The notes under the pieces: generated by a model
Told to the model about the DNA's origin: nothing
Seen by the model: the letters and a program-made list of their open reading frames with translations, nothing else
The model's database searches: none
In this document: positions 41,921 through 50,991 of the stretch, piece by piece
How the letters are laid out: every line of letters starts with the position of its first letter
Position numbering within the stretch: the stretch's first letter is position 1
Program-made: the position numbers and the translations under genes
NCBI RefSeq assembly: GCF_051860665.1
Contig: NZ_JBHYDM010000009.1
Coordinates: 1-64,000, forward strand
Direction: 5' to 3'
Source of the DNA: Falsiroseomonas sp051860665
GTDB lineage: Bacteria > Pseudomonadota > Alphaproteobacteria > Acetobacterales > Acetobacteraceae
Length of the DNA: 64,000 bases

Positions 41921-43161
41921 CGGCGCTCCCGCACCGTCAGCAGGATGGCGGCGCCGATGCCGAGGAAGACCAGCACCGTCGCCATGCCCAGCCGCTGGCT
42001 GCCGGTGGCTGTCGTCACCGCCGCCAGCGCCGCAGGCCCCAGGAAGCCGGTGATGCGGCCGGAGAGCGCGAAAAGGCCGAAATGCGCCGCGATCTCCTCC
42101 GGCGGCGCCAGGCGCGCCATGAAGCTGCGGCTGGCCGCCTGGGCCGGGCCGAAGAACAGGCCGAGCGTCAGCGCCATGATCCAGAACCACATTTCTGTCT
42201 CGGCCAACAACAGGCCGGTGCCGAGCGCGACCATCGCCAGCAGCGCGCCGAGCACCATGCGGCGGGAGCCGACGCGGTCCTCGATCATGGCGAAGCCCGC
42301 CGCGCCGAGGCCCGCGGTGACGTTCATGGCGATACCGAAGACCAGGATCTTGTCGAGCCCCATGCCGAAGACCCCGGCGGCATAGATGGCGCCGAAGGCG
42401 AAAAGCGTGTTCAGCCCATCGGTGTAGAACAGCCGCGCCAGCAGGAAGCGCGCGAGATCGGGGTTACGCGGCAGGGTGCGGATCAGCGCGCCGATTTCCG
42501 CCAGGCCGCGCGCCGCGGCCTCCGCCCAGCTCGGCCGCGGGCCGGCGGGATCGGGCAGCGCCACCAGCACCGGCCAGCCGAAGATCAGCAACCAAGCGGC
42601 GACCAGCAGGGCGGTGGCGCGCACATGCTCCGCCGCGCCCCGGTCCAGCCCGAAGAGCGCCGGGTCCGGCTGGATCAGCAGCACCAGCGAGATGGCGAGG
42701 CAGGCCAGGCCGCCGGCATAGCCGAGCCCCCAGCCGAGGCCGGAGACCCGCCCGAGCCGCCCAGGCGGCGCCACGCCGGGCAGCATGGAATTGTAGAAGA
42801 CCGTGCCGATCTCGAAGCAGATGGTCGCCACGCCGACGCAGACCAGCGCATAGAGCGCCCAGTCCGGGCTGGGCTGGGCGAACCAGATCAGGCCGGTGGA
42901 GAAGGCCGTCAGCAGCGTGAAGAGCCCCAGCATCAGCCGTCGCCGCCCGCCCGCATCCGCCACCGCGCCCAGCACCGGCGACAGGATGGCCACCGCAAGC
43001 CCGGCCGCCGATTGCATCCAGCCCCACTGCGCCTGCCCGGTCACCTGGTCGGCCGCGATGCCGCTGGCAAAATAGGCGGCGATGACGAAGGTGGAGACGA
43101 CGGTGGGGAAACTGCTGTTCGCCCAGTCATACAGGGCCCAGGCCCAGGCCTTTCGGGTCAT
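41917..43161 (-). CDS. MFS transporter, UMF1/Atg22-like
   Basis: 414-residue inner-membrane transporter with 12 predicted helices. ALYDWANSSFPTVVSTFVIA (in part) near the N-terminus is the signature of the Atg22/UMF1 branch of the major facilitator superfamily; GAVADAGGRRR is the A-loop motif and SFMARLAPPEEIAAHFGLF the second-half counterpart. Members export amino acids in fungi; the bacterial substrate is unknown. ATG 43161 lies 10 bases past the mug stop. Coupled to the metallo-hydrolase downstream. Confidence 0.93.
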   Translation of the reverse strand: MTRKAWAWALYDWANSSFPTVVSTFVIAAYFASGIAADQVTGQAQWGWMQSAAGLAVAILSPVLGAVADAGGRRRLMLGLFTLLTAFSTGLIWFAQPSPDWALYALVCVGVATICFEIGTVFYNSMLPGVAPPGRLGRVSGLGWGLGYAGGLACLAISLVLLIQPDPALFGLDRGAAEHVRATALLVAAWLLIFGWPVLVALPDPAGPRPSWAEAAARGLAEIGALIRTLPRNPDLARFLLARLFYTDGLNTLFAFGAIYAAGVFGMGLDKILVFGIAMNVTAGLGAAGFAMIEDRVGSRRMVLGALLAMVALGTGLLLAETEMWFWIMALTLGLFFGPAQAASRSFMARLAPPEEIAAHFGLFALSGRITGFLGPAALAAVTTATGSQRLGMATVLVFLGIGAAILLTVRERR

Positions 43162-43171
43162 GCGGGGCGGG

Positions 43172-43699
43172 TCATGCGGTGCGGAAGCCGAGGGCCATGG
43201 CCGTATCCATCCAATGCGCCTGATAGCCGTTCCTATCCCAGTTCCCGTTGTTGGAACCAGAGGTGCTGGGCAGCACGAAAACCGGCGGAAACTTTTGGGG
43301 GCACAGCGCCGCCTCCAGCCGGCCGAATGGCACCCGCTGCAGCCCCAGCGCCAGCGCCGCCGTGCGACCGCTGGTGAAGGCCAGGGCGCCGGGCGCGGCG
43401 GTGCGGATGGCCACAAAGAGCCGGTCCCGATCCGCCTGCGTCACCCGCACCACCCGGTCCACGCCCCATTGCGTCTTGGCAAGATCCGTCAGCCCGATGC
43501 CGAGGCTCGGCAGTTCGGCGAACTGCTCCGGCCTGAACCGGCGCGGGGTGAAGCCGGCCTCGTGCAGCACGCGCCAGAAGCGGTTGCCCGAGGCGGCGTA
43601 GTAGGCGCCGCGCCGCGCCGATTCCGGCCCCGCCGCCATCCCGCAAAACACCAGGCGCAGGCCCGGCGGCAGCAGGTCCGGCAGGACGTCCGGCGTCAC
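43172..43699 (-). CDS. mug: G/U mismatch-specific uracil-DNA glycosylase
   Basis: 175-residue DNA repair enzyme of the Mug/TDG group. The catalytic GMAAGPESARRGAYYA segment with GNRFWRVL follows the standard glycosylase motif 1, GIGLTDLAKT is the middle signature, and PSTSGSNNGNW replaces the usual C-terminal DNA-intercalation motif. GTG 43699 overlaps the glutamate dehydrogenase stop (GTGA). It removes uracil or thymine mispaired with guanine; in TDG-type enzymes also other damaged bases. Confidence 0.92.
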   Translation of the reverse strand: MTPDVLPDLLPPGLRLVFCGMAAGPESARRGAYYAASGNRFWRVLHEAGFTPRRFRPEQFAELPSLGIGLTDLAKTQWGVDRVVRVTQADRDRLFVAIRTAAPGALAFTSGRTAALALGLQRVPFGRLEAALCPQKFPPVFVLPSTSGSNNGNWDRNGYQAHWMDTAMALGFRTA

Positions 43700-46600
43700 G
43701 CGAGGACGGAAAGCGCGCGTGTCGCCACGCCGATCGCCACCAGGTCGCCGGCCCGCGCTGCCTCCCGCGCCAGCTGCACCGCCTCCGCCGCCCGCGGCGG
43801 CGCGGCCTCCCCGGCCAGCCGGGCGCGGGAAAGGCGGGCCTGCACGGCGGCAAGGTCGCCCAGGATCTCGGCCTGCGCGCGGGCGGCGAAGGCATTGGTC
43901 ACGCGCGCGGCCTCCGCCGCCTCGCGCAGCGCATCCAGCCCGTCCTGCTCGCCCACCTCGCGCCAGGCCCGCGCCGCGCTGGCCGCATCCGCGCCGGTCT
44001 GCTGCGCCAGCTGCACGACGGAGGGGGCGGCGGCCAGGCGCGCGGCGCCGCCGGCCAGCGCGGCGAGGGGGGCGGGCAGGCCGGCCGCCACCAGCCGCGC
44101 GGCCTCCTCCCCCGGCTCGGCCTGCTCCGCCGCCACCAGCGCGGCCACGCCGGGCGCCAGGGCGGCCAGCGCGGCCTCCAGCGGTTGCGCCGCCTCCGTC
44201 AGCATCAGCTTGCGCGTCGCCGCCTCCAGCAGCCGGCGCAGCGCGCCCTGCACCTCCAGCCGCAGGGAGGGCGCGACCGGGGCGGCATCGGCCGCGGCGG
44301 CCGCCGCCTGCAAGCCGAACAGGGCGCTGGCCAGCCAGGCGGCGCGGGCCACGGCGGCGCCCCCGGCCTCGGCCCCGGCCAGCCGGCCCAGCGCCGCGGT
44401 GCCCAGGTGGTTCGCCACCAGGTTCGCCAACCCCGTTGCCACCAGTTCGCGCCGCAGCCGGTGGCGCGGAATGAGATCGGCAAAACGGTCCTGCAGCGCC
44501 TGCGGGAAATAGGCGCGCAGCAGCGGGGCGAGGGCGGGCTCGTCCGGCAGGCCGCTCGCCTCGATCGCCTCGGTCAGCCAGAGTTTGGCGGGCGGCAACA
44601 GGGAGGCGAGCTCCGGCCGCGTCAGCCCCTGCCCCTCCGCGGCGCGGGCGCGCAGCACCGTCGCATCCGGCAGCCCGGCCACGGCACGGTCCAGCACCCC
44701 CTCCGCCTCCAGCCGCGCCATCAGCGCGGCATGGGCGGCAAGGTCCTCGCTGGCGGTGCGGGTCTCGAGGCTGATGGCGATGGATTGCGCGTGGTTGTCG
44801 GCCAGCACCAGGCGGCCGACCTCCTCCGTCATCTCGCCCAGCAGCACGTCGCGCTGGCGGCGCGTCAGCGCGCCCTCGCGTTCCGCCTCGGCCAGCAGGA
44901 TCTTGATGTTCACCTCGTGGTCCGAGGTGCTGACGCCGGCGGAATTGTCCAGCGCATCCGTGTTCAGCCGCACGCCATGTTGCGCCGCCTCGATGCGCCC
45001 CGCCTGGGTGATGCCGAGATTGGCGCCCTCGCCCAGGATCTTGGCGCGCAGCTGTGCGCCATCGACGCGGATCGCATCATTGGCGCGGTCGCCGGCCTCC
45101 GCCTGGCTTTCGCCGCTGCCCTTCACGTAGGTGCCGATGCCGCCGAAGTAGAGCAGGTCGACGTCGAGCGTCAGGATGGCGCGCAGGATCGCGGCGGGCT
45201 CCGCGCGGTCCTGCGCGATGCCGAGCAGCGCCTGCGCTTCCGGCGACAGCGGCAGCGTCTTGGCATTGCGCGGCAGCACCGCGCCGCCGGGCGAGAGCAG
45301 CCGCACGTCGTAATCCGCCCAGCTCGACCGCGGCAGCGCGAAGAGCCGCGCCCGTTCGGCGTAGGAGGTCTCGGGATCCGGATCGGGATCGAGGAAGATG
45401 TGCCGGTGATCGAAGGCCGCGACCAGCTTCGTGCGCTTCGAGATCAGCATGCCATTCCCAAAGACGTCGCCGGACATGTCGCCGACGCCGGCGCAGGTGA
45501 ACTCCGCTTCCTGCACGCCCTGGCCGCGCAGCTCGGCAAAATGGCGGTCGATCATCACCCAGGCGCCGCGCGCCGTGATGCCCATGCCCTTGTGGTCGTA
45601 GCCGGCGGAACCGCCACTGGCAAAGGCGTCGCCGAGCCAGAAGCCGTATTCGGCCGAGAGGCCATTGGCGATGTCGCTGAAGGTGGCCGTGCCCTTGTCT
45701 GCCGCGGCGACGATATAGGCATCGTCCCCGTCGCGTCGCACGATCCCTTCCGCCGTGACCACGCCGCCCGATTCCGAAAAGTTGTCGGTGAGATCGAGCA
45801 TGCCGCGCACCAGCGTCCTGTAGGCGGCGATGCCCTCCGCCTGGAAGGCCTCCCGGTCCGTGGCCGGCGGCGGATGCTTCAGCACGAAGCCGCCCTTCGC
45901 GCCCGTGGGCACGATGACGACGTTCTTCAGACGCTGCGCCTTCATCAGGCCCAGCACTTCGGTGCGAAAATCCTCGCGCCGGTCGGACCAGCGGATCCCG
46001 CCGCGCGCCACCGGCCCCGCCCGCAGATGGCAGCCCTCCATCCGCGGCGCGTGAACAAAAATCTCGCGCCAGGGGCGCGGCAGCGGCATCTCGCCGGCCT
46101 TCGCGGATTCCACCTTGAAGGCGAGATAGGGCTTGGACTGGTAGAAGTTGGTGCGCAGCATCGCATCCAGCAGCAGACGCAGGCGCGAGAAGATGCGGTC
46201 CTCGTCCGGATTGGCGATGCCATCCAGCAGCATGGACCAGTTCGCGCACAGCGCGCTGTCGTCGCGATCGCCGCGCGACGGGTCGAAGCGGATGGAGAAG
46301 AGGTCGATCAGCAGGCGTGCGGCGTCCGGATGGGCGGCCAGCGCATCCTCCACGCTCTCCTGCGCGAAGGGGAAGCCGACCTGCTTCAGCCAGCGATACA
46401 TCGCGCGCAGCAGCCAGGATTGCCGCCAGGTGAGGCCCGCGCGCAGCACCAGGCGGTTGAAGCCATCGGCCTCCGCCCTTCCGTCCAGCAGGGCCGAGAG
46501 TGCGCCGAGAATCTCCTCGAAATGCGCCTCCGCCACATCCGCGCCGGCCTCCAGCTGGAAGACATGCAGCACGACCTCCGGCGCGTCCTGCGGGGTCAGG

Positions 46601-48405
46601 CGATAGGGCTGTTCCTCGATGGCGCGCAGGTCGAGGCTCTGGAACAGCGGCAGCGCCTCGGCCAGCGCGAGCGATCGGCCGGGGCTGGCCAGGCGCAGCG
46701 TCAGGCGGCGCGGCGCGGCGCCGGGGGCGCGGTGCAGCCGCGCCTGCGGGCGCCCCTCGGCCAAGGCGAGTTCGGCCAGGTCGATATCGGCCACCGCCTG
46801 GGCGATGGATTCCTGGTCCCGATAGGCCGGGGGAAAGGCCTCGCGCCAGCGGGCCAGGCGCGGCGCGGCGGCGGCGCCGAAATCCTCGGCCAGGGATTCC
46901 TCCAGCCGCTCCGCGAAGCCGCGCGCCACCTGCGCGATGGCCGCTTCCAGCGTGGCCGCATCCACCGCCGGCAGCGCGCCCGGCTTGGTGCCGATGACGT
47001 AGTGTACGCGCGCCAGCGGCGCATCGCCCATCAGCGTGTACCAGGCCGAAAGCCGCCCGCCGAAGGCTTCCGCCAGCATATGCCCGACGCGCTGGCGCAG
47101 CGTGGTATCGAAGGTGTCGCGGGGCAGCCAGGCGATGGCGGCGACGAAGCGCTCGAAGGGATCGCGCCGCAGCACCAGCGCCGCGCGCGGCCGGATGGCG
47201 AGATCCAGCGCGCGACGCGCCCCCGCCAGGATTTCGTCCTCCGGCGCCTGGAACAGCTCGTCGCGCGGCCAGGTATCCAGGATGTTGCGAAGCGCCCGCC
47301 CGTCATGGCTCTCGGGATCCAGCCCCGCCATCGCCAGAACCCGAAGAACCTTGTCGCGCAGCAGGGGGATGGCGCGCGGGTTGCGATTGTAGGCATCGGC
47401 CGCGAAGAGTCCGAGGAACAGGCGCAGCCCGGTGACGCGGCCTTCCGCGTCGCGGATGCGCGTCATCACCACATCGGCGTGCTGCGGGCGATGCACGGTC
47501 GCGCGCATATTCGCCTTGGCGACCACCACCGCCTCCATCCGCCCGAAGGTGGCGCGCACCGCGGCGGGCACGGCGGCCAGGTCGCGCAGCGCGTCGAAGA
47601 CCGGCAGCGCGGCGTCCCGCAGCATGCCCAGATTCTCCTCCTCCGCCACGGACAGGGCGCCGGCCGCGTCCCAGGCCAGGCGGCGATGGCCGAGCAGGAC
47701 GAAATTGTCCTCGCCCATCCAGCGCAGGAAGTCGGCCGCCGCGCCGCCCTCCGCCTGCACCTCGGCCTCCGCCTGGCCGAGCCGGGCGAGCATGGCGCCG
47801 AAGTCGCCCACCGCCATCCGCACATCGGCCATGGCGCGGCGCAAGGCCGCCTCCACCGCCGGCCAGTCGGCCGCGCCGGTGCCGGCGAGGGACAGGGTGG
47901 CGCCGGCGGCCAGGGAGATGCGCATCATGCTTTCGCGCGTCGTGGCCGCGTCTTCGATCGCCAGCAGCCGGCCCTCGGCGTCGCGCCGCACCGGCACCAC
48001 GGGATGCAGCAGCTGCCGCACCACGCGGCCGCTGACGGTCAGCGCGGCCATGGCGCTGTCGACCAGGAAGGGCATGTCGTCGGTGACGATCTCCGCCACC
48101 GCCACGGCGCCGCGGCCGGGGCCAGGCGGCAGCAGGCGCAGCCGCGTCTCCCGCGGCCGCCGCTGCTCGGCGAAGGCGAAGAGGCTGGCGGCGGCCTCGG
48201 CCAGGGCCTCGGGCGCGGTGGCGGCCAGCTCCGCGGTCGGCACGGCGGCATGCAGCCGGACCAGCAGGTCCCCCGCCGCCGGCGGCAAAGCGGGGGCCAG
48301 GCGCGCCAGGGCGGCCTGGGCGGCGGCCAGGACCTGCGGCCGCACGCCATCCTCCGCCGGCCCGTTTCGCTGGTCGCTGCCCGTCTCGCCGGCCACGTCG
48401 TTCAT
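43696..48405 (-). CDS. NAD-specific glutamate dehydrogenase, large type
   Basis: 1569-residue enzyme of the 180-kDa family that oxidises glutamate to 2-oxoglutarate with NAD. A long N-terminal regulatory half (ACT-like motifs, MPFLVDSAMAAL) precedes the catalytic part: GGIRWSDRREDFRTEVLGLM holds the glutamate-binding residues and VIVPTGAKGGFV the catalytic Lys region. The Rossmann part has GVGDMSGDVFGNGML. ATG 48405 has GGAGG eight bases upstream. A longer frame upstream overlaps the cupin gene on the other strand and is not used. Leads the mug, MFS, hydrolase run. Confidence 0.97.
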   Translation of the reverse strand: MNDVAGETGSDQRNGPAEDGVRPQVLAAAQAALARLAPALPPAAGDLLVRLHAAVPTAELAATAPEALAEAAASLFAFAEQRRPRETRLRLLPPGPGRGAVAVAEIVTDDMPFLVDSAMAALTVSGRVVRQLLHPVVPVRRDAEGRLLAIEDAATTRESMMRISLAAGATLSLAGTGAADWPAVEAALRRAMADVRMAVGDFGAMLARLGQAEAEVQAEGGAAADFLRWMGEDNFVLLGHRRLAWDAAGALSVAEEENLGMLRDAALPVFDALRDLAAVPAAVRATFGRMEAVVVAKANMRATVHRPQHADVVMTRIRDAEGRVTGLRLFLGLFAADAYNRNPRAIPLLRDKVLRVLAMAGLDPESHDGRALRNILDTWPRDELFQAPEDEILAGARRALDLAIRPRAALVLRRDPFERFVAAIAWLPRDTFDTTLRQRVGHMLAEAFGGRLSAWYTLMGDAPLARVHYVIGTKPGALPAVDAATLEAAIAQVARGFAERLEESLAEDFGAAAAPRLARWREAFPPAYRDQESIAQAVADIDLAELALAEGRPQARLHRAPGAAPRRLTLRLASPGRSLALAEALPLFQSLDLRAIEEQPYRLTPQDAPEVVLHVFQLEAGADVAEAHFEEILGALSALLDGRAEADGFNRLVLRAGLTWRQSWLLRAMYRWLKQVGFPFAQESVEDALAAHPDAARLLIDLFSIRFDPSRGDRDDSALCANWSMLLDGIANPDEDRIFSRLRLLLDAMLRTNFYQSKPYLAFKVESAKAGEMPLPRPWREIFVHAPRMEGCHLRAGPVARGGIRWSDRREDFRTEVLGLMKAQRLKNVVIVPTGAKGGFVLKHPPPATDREAFQAEGIAAYRTLVRGMLDLTDNFSESGGVVTAEGIVRRDGDDAYIVAAADKGTATFSDIANGLSAEYGFWLGDAFASGGSAGYDHKGMGITARGAWVMIDRHFAELRGQGVQEAEFTCAGVGDMSGDVFGNGMLISKRTKLVAAFDHRHIFLDPDPDPETSYAERARLFALPRSSWADYDVRLLSPGGAVLPRNAKTLPLSPEAQALLGIAQDRAEPAAILRAILTLDVDLLYFGGIGTYVKGSGESQAEAGDRANDAIRVDGAQLRAKILGEGANLGITQAGRIEAAQHGVRLNTDALDNSAGVSTSDHEVNIKILLAEAEREGALTRRQRDVLLGEMTEEVGRLVLADNHAQSIAISLETRTASEDLAAHAALMARLEAEGVLDRAVAGLPDATVLRARAAEGQGLTRPELASLLPPAKLWLTEAIEASGLPDEPALAPLLRAYFPQALQDRFADLIPRHRLRRELVATGLANLVANHLGTAALGRLAGAEAGGAAVARAAWLASALFGLQAAAAAADAAPVAPSLRLEVQGALRRLLEAATRKLMLTEAAQPLEAALAALAPGVAALVAAEQAEPGEEAARLVAAGLPAPLAALAGGAARLAAAPSVVQLAQQTGADAASAARAWREVGEQDGLDALREAAEAARVTNAFAARAQAEILGDLAAVQARLSRARLAGEAAPPRAAEAVQLAREAARAGDLVAIGVATRALSVLA

Positions 48406-48528
48406 AGGCTGGTCCTCCTGCGCCCCGGAAGCTGGGTTCTTGGCCATGCCGGCGCAAGCAGCCCGAAGAAAGTGGCCGGCGGTTCGCCATGGGTGCAACC
48501 TGCGCCGCATCCAGGCTATTCTGTTGCG

Positions 48529-49752
48529 ATGATCGACAGCCTCGCCGCCCTGCTCGCCCCCATCACGCCCGAGCGCTTCCTCGCCGAGCATCTGGACCGC
48601 CAGCCGCTGCATATCCGCGGCACGGCGGCGAAGTTCGCCGATGTGCTGTCCTGGCGGCAGATCAACCGGCTGCTGGACATGACGCATATCTGGACCAGCA
48701 CCAGCCTGAAGCTGGTGATGGATGGCGGCGCGGTGCCGGCGGAGCAGTTCTGCACCCGCGCCACCAGCCGCGACGGCGCCGCGGTGCTGCAGCCGGATGC
48801 GAAGCTGGTGCAGGGCTGGATCGCCAAGGGCGCCAGCGTGGTGATGAACGACGTGGACAGCCTGACGCCGGGCCTGGCCAGCGTCTCCAACACGCTGGAG
48901 GCCGCCGGCCTCGGCAAGGCCCAGGCCAATGTCTATATCAGCTGGCAGAGCCATAAGGCCTTCCACACGCATTACGACACGCATGATGTCTGGGCCGTGC
49001 AGGTGGAGGGCGAGAAGGTCTGGAACATCTGGGAAGGCCGGGCCGACTACCCGATCGCCCACCCCGCCTTCCGGGGCCAGCCGCAGGCGCATCACGACCA
49101 GGCGCGCGGCAAGCTGCGCGGCACCGTGACCATGCAGCCGGGCGACCTGCTCTACCTGCCGCGCGGCTGGTACCACGATGCGCTGGCGGAGGCGCCGGCC
49201 AGCGTCCATGTCGCCTATGGCGTGCATGCGCCGCTCGGGATGGATTTCGTGAATATCCTGTCGGAACGCATTCTCTACGACCCGGAATTCCGCAAGCCGC
49301 TGCCCCGGCAGGATGGGTCGAACCCGGCGAAATTCGCGCTGACGCAGCGCGCCGGGCTGCTCGGCCAGCGCCTGTCGGAGCTGAGCCGCGACCCCAAGGT
49401 GATGGAGGTGCTGGCGCAGTTCGTGGCGAATTACCGCTACAGCCGCGGCGGCTACGACATGCTGGCCGCCCGCGGCATCGCCGCCCCCTCGGCGGCGGCC
49501 GGCGGCGGGGAGGCGCCGAGCTTCCGCGTGATGGCCGCCGGCGCGAAGCCGGTGCGGCGCGGCGCGGAATGGGTGGTGAAGGGCCCGCAGGGCGCGGTGG
49601 TGGTGACCCCGCCGGAGGCCGAGGCCGCGGCCTGGCTGCTGGCCCGGCCGGATGTGACGGAGCCCGAGCTGGCCGCCAAGGCGCCGGCCGTGGATGCCGG
49701 GGCGCTGCTCGGCCGGCTTGCCGCCGCCGGCCTGCTGGCGCCAGGCGCATGA
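48529..49752 (+). CDS. JmjC/cupin-4-type 2-oxoglutarate hydroxylase (RoxA-like)
   Basis: 407-residue protein of the ribosomal-oxygenase-like cupin family, Fe(II)/2-oxoglutarate enzymes that hydroxylate protein side chains. The iron facial triad is visible as HYD (His148, Asp150) in FHTHYDTHDVWAVQVEG and His216 in PRGWYHDAL, with the usual EGEKVWNIW strand between. A helical dimerisation part and a C-terminal winged-helix-like part follow. It has no ribosome site; a TATTCT box six bases before ATG 48529 suggests a leaderless message. Paired with a second such gene 1.2 kb further on. Confidence 0.9.
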   Translation: MIDSLAALLAPITPERFLAEHLDRQPLHIRGTAAKFADVLSWRQINRLLDMTHIWTSTSLKLVMDGGAVPAEQFCTRATSRDGAAVLQPDAKLVQGWIAKGASVVMNDVDSLTPGLASVSNTLEAAGLGKAQANVYISWQSHKAFHTHYDTHDVWAVQVEGEKVWNIWEGRADYPIAHPAFRGQPQAHHDQARGKLRGTVTMQPGDLLYLPRGWYHDALAEAPASVHVAYGVHAPLGMDFVNILSERILYDPEFRKPLPRQDGSNPAKFALTQRAGLLGQRLSELSRDPKVMEVLAQFVANYRYSRGGYDMLAARGIAAPSAAAGGGEAPSFRVMAAGAKPVRRGAEWVVKGPQGAVVVTPPEAEAAAWLLARPDVTEPELAAKAPAVDAGALLGRLAAAGLLAPGA

Positions 49753-50183
49753 GGGCGCCCCATATGGCCGGTGTCCTGGCCGCCGGGCTGCTGGCCCTGG
49801 CCGATCCGGCCGCGGCCCAGCCGCGCCCCTTCAACTGCGTCGGCGCGGAGCAGCTGGAGGATGACGTCATCGCCGTGCCCTTCGCGCGCAACAGCACGAA
49901 TCTCGGCCCCGCCGGGCGCAGCGCCATCGAGGCTGCGGCGGCGCTGGCCCGCGCAGAGCCCGGGCGGAATATCTGCGTGCTCGGCCATGCCAATCGCGCC
50001 GCGGGGGCGGAGACGAGCACGCAGATCGCGGCCCGCCGGGCGCGGGCTGTCTCCCTCGCCCTGGCGCAGGGCGGGGTGGAGCGGGACCGGGTGCGGGCGG
50101 AGGCACGGGTCGGCGCCTTCAGCGGACGGGTGGCCGAGCCGGGCGCGCGGGCGGTGACCATCGTGATCCTGCCGGCCCGCTGA
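49749..50183 (+). CDS. Small OmpA-C-like periplasmic protein
   Basis: 144-residue protein with a signal peptide (MAGVLAAGLLALADPAAAQP region) and one OmpA-like peptidoglycan-binding domain: IAVPFARNSTNLGPAGRSAI, ICVLGHANRAAG, and AARRARAVSLALAQGGVERDR, quoted as separate motifs. The usual Asp in the binding motif appears as Asn or His variants, so binding may be altered. ATG 49749 overlaps the hydroxylase stop (ATGA), indicating coupling. It would sit in the periplasm attached to the cell wall. Confidence 0.82.
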   Translation: MRAPHMAGVLAAGLLALADPAAAQPRPFNCVGAEQLEDDVIAVPFARNSTNLGPAGRSAIEAAAALARAEPGRNICVLGHANRAAGAETSTQIAARRARAVSLALAQGGVERDRVRAEARVGAFSGRVAEPGARAVTIVILPAR

Positions 50184-50288
50184 GGCCCGCTGCAACGCAG
50201 TTGCGACGCATTCGCAAGAATAATCCCTGTGGGCCGCATCGCGCGAAATTTTAGAAAATGTTTACCCGGTGATCTGTAACATTCGGCG

Positions 50289-50313
50289 CGGCTGCGTCAT
50301 CATGCCGCAGCCG
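50289..50313 (+). other. Stem-loop in the leader of the repeat lipoprotein gene
   Basis: CGGCTGCG (50289-50296) pairs with CGCAGCCG (50306-50313) around a 9-base loop. It follows a strikingly AT-rich stretch (about 50240-50280) in otherwise GC-rich DNA. It may terminate the upstream OmpA-like transcript or structure the leader of the next gene. Confidence 0.4.
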
Positions 50314-50372
50314 CCGGCCCCGCCCGGTGGCGCGAGGCAAAGGCGCAGCCCCGGACCCCGGGAAGCTGCCGA

Positions 50373-50930
50373 ATGGGATGGGAGCAGCCGGTGACCGATC
50401 AGCCGGAGGACAAGACGCCGCCGACACGCCGCCGGCTTTTCGTGCTGCGCCTGGCTGCCATGGTGGGCGTGCTGCCCGCAGCCGCCTGCGTGCCGCAGCA
50501 GGGACCCGTCTACTACGCGCCGCCGCCGCAGGTGCGCCGCGGCACCGGCATCAGCGACAGCGACCCGAACGACCCGCCGGGCAATGGCCGTGGCGGGCAT
50601 CGCGGCAGCGGGGTCAGCGACAGCGACCCGAACGACGCCCCGGGCTATGGGCGCGGCGGCTATCGCCGCAGCACGGGCATTTCCGACAGCGACCCGAACG
50701 ATCCGCCGGGGCGCGGCCGTGGCGGCTATCGTGGCGGTGGCACCGGCATCACGGATAGCGACCCTTCGGACGGCCCCGGCCGTGGCCGCGGCGGCTATCG
50801 CAGCTCCGGCATCACGGATAGCGATCCTTCCGACGGCCCCGGCCGCGGCCGGGGCGGCTATCGCCGCAGCAGCGGCCTGACCGACAGCGACCCCTCGGAT
50901 GGGCCGGGCCGCGGCCGCCGCGGCTACTGA
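50373..50930 (+). CDS. Repeat-rich putative lipoprotein (six SDSDPND-type repeats)
   Basis: 185-residue protein. A twin-Arg-like RRRLF precedes a hydrophobic segment ending in PAAAC (Cys39), which fits lipid attachment. The mature part is a Tyr/Pro linker then six tandem repeats of 21-23 residues with the plan G-I/V/L-S/T-DSDPND/SD-x-PG-x-GRGG-Y/H-R. The first three carry DSDPND, the last three DSDPSD. ATG 50373 and GTG 50391 (better ribosome site) are both possible. No known family. It lies between two hydroxylase genes of the JmjC/cupin type. Confidence 0.8.
   Translation: MGWEQPVTDQPEDKTPPTRRRLFVLRLAAMVGVLPAAACVPQQGPVYYAPPPQVRRGTGISDSDPNDPPGNGRGGHRGSGVSDSDPNDAPGYGRGGYRRSTGISDSDPNDPPGRGRGGYRGGGTGITDSDPSDGPGRGRGGYRSSGITDSDPSDGPGRGRGGYRRSSGLTDSDPSDGPGRGRRGY
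50547..50927 (+). repeat. Tandem coding repeats, about 63-69 bases each
   Basis: Six imperfect direct repeats encode the DSDPND/DSDPSD units. Repeats 4-6 are more alike each other than repeats 1-3, suggesting recent expansion at the 3' end. Confidence 0.85.
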
Positions 50931-50991
50931 TTTCCCTCACGGTCCGCCCGCCCCGCCGGTGCCCGGTCGGCCACAGCCAAGGTCCGCCTGC

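Noticed and set aside
50547..50927. Direct repeats resembling a CRISPR array
   Set aside because: The units are in-frame coding repeats without unique spacers, and no cas gene is nearby.
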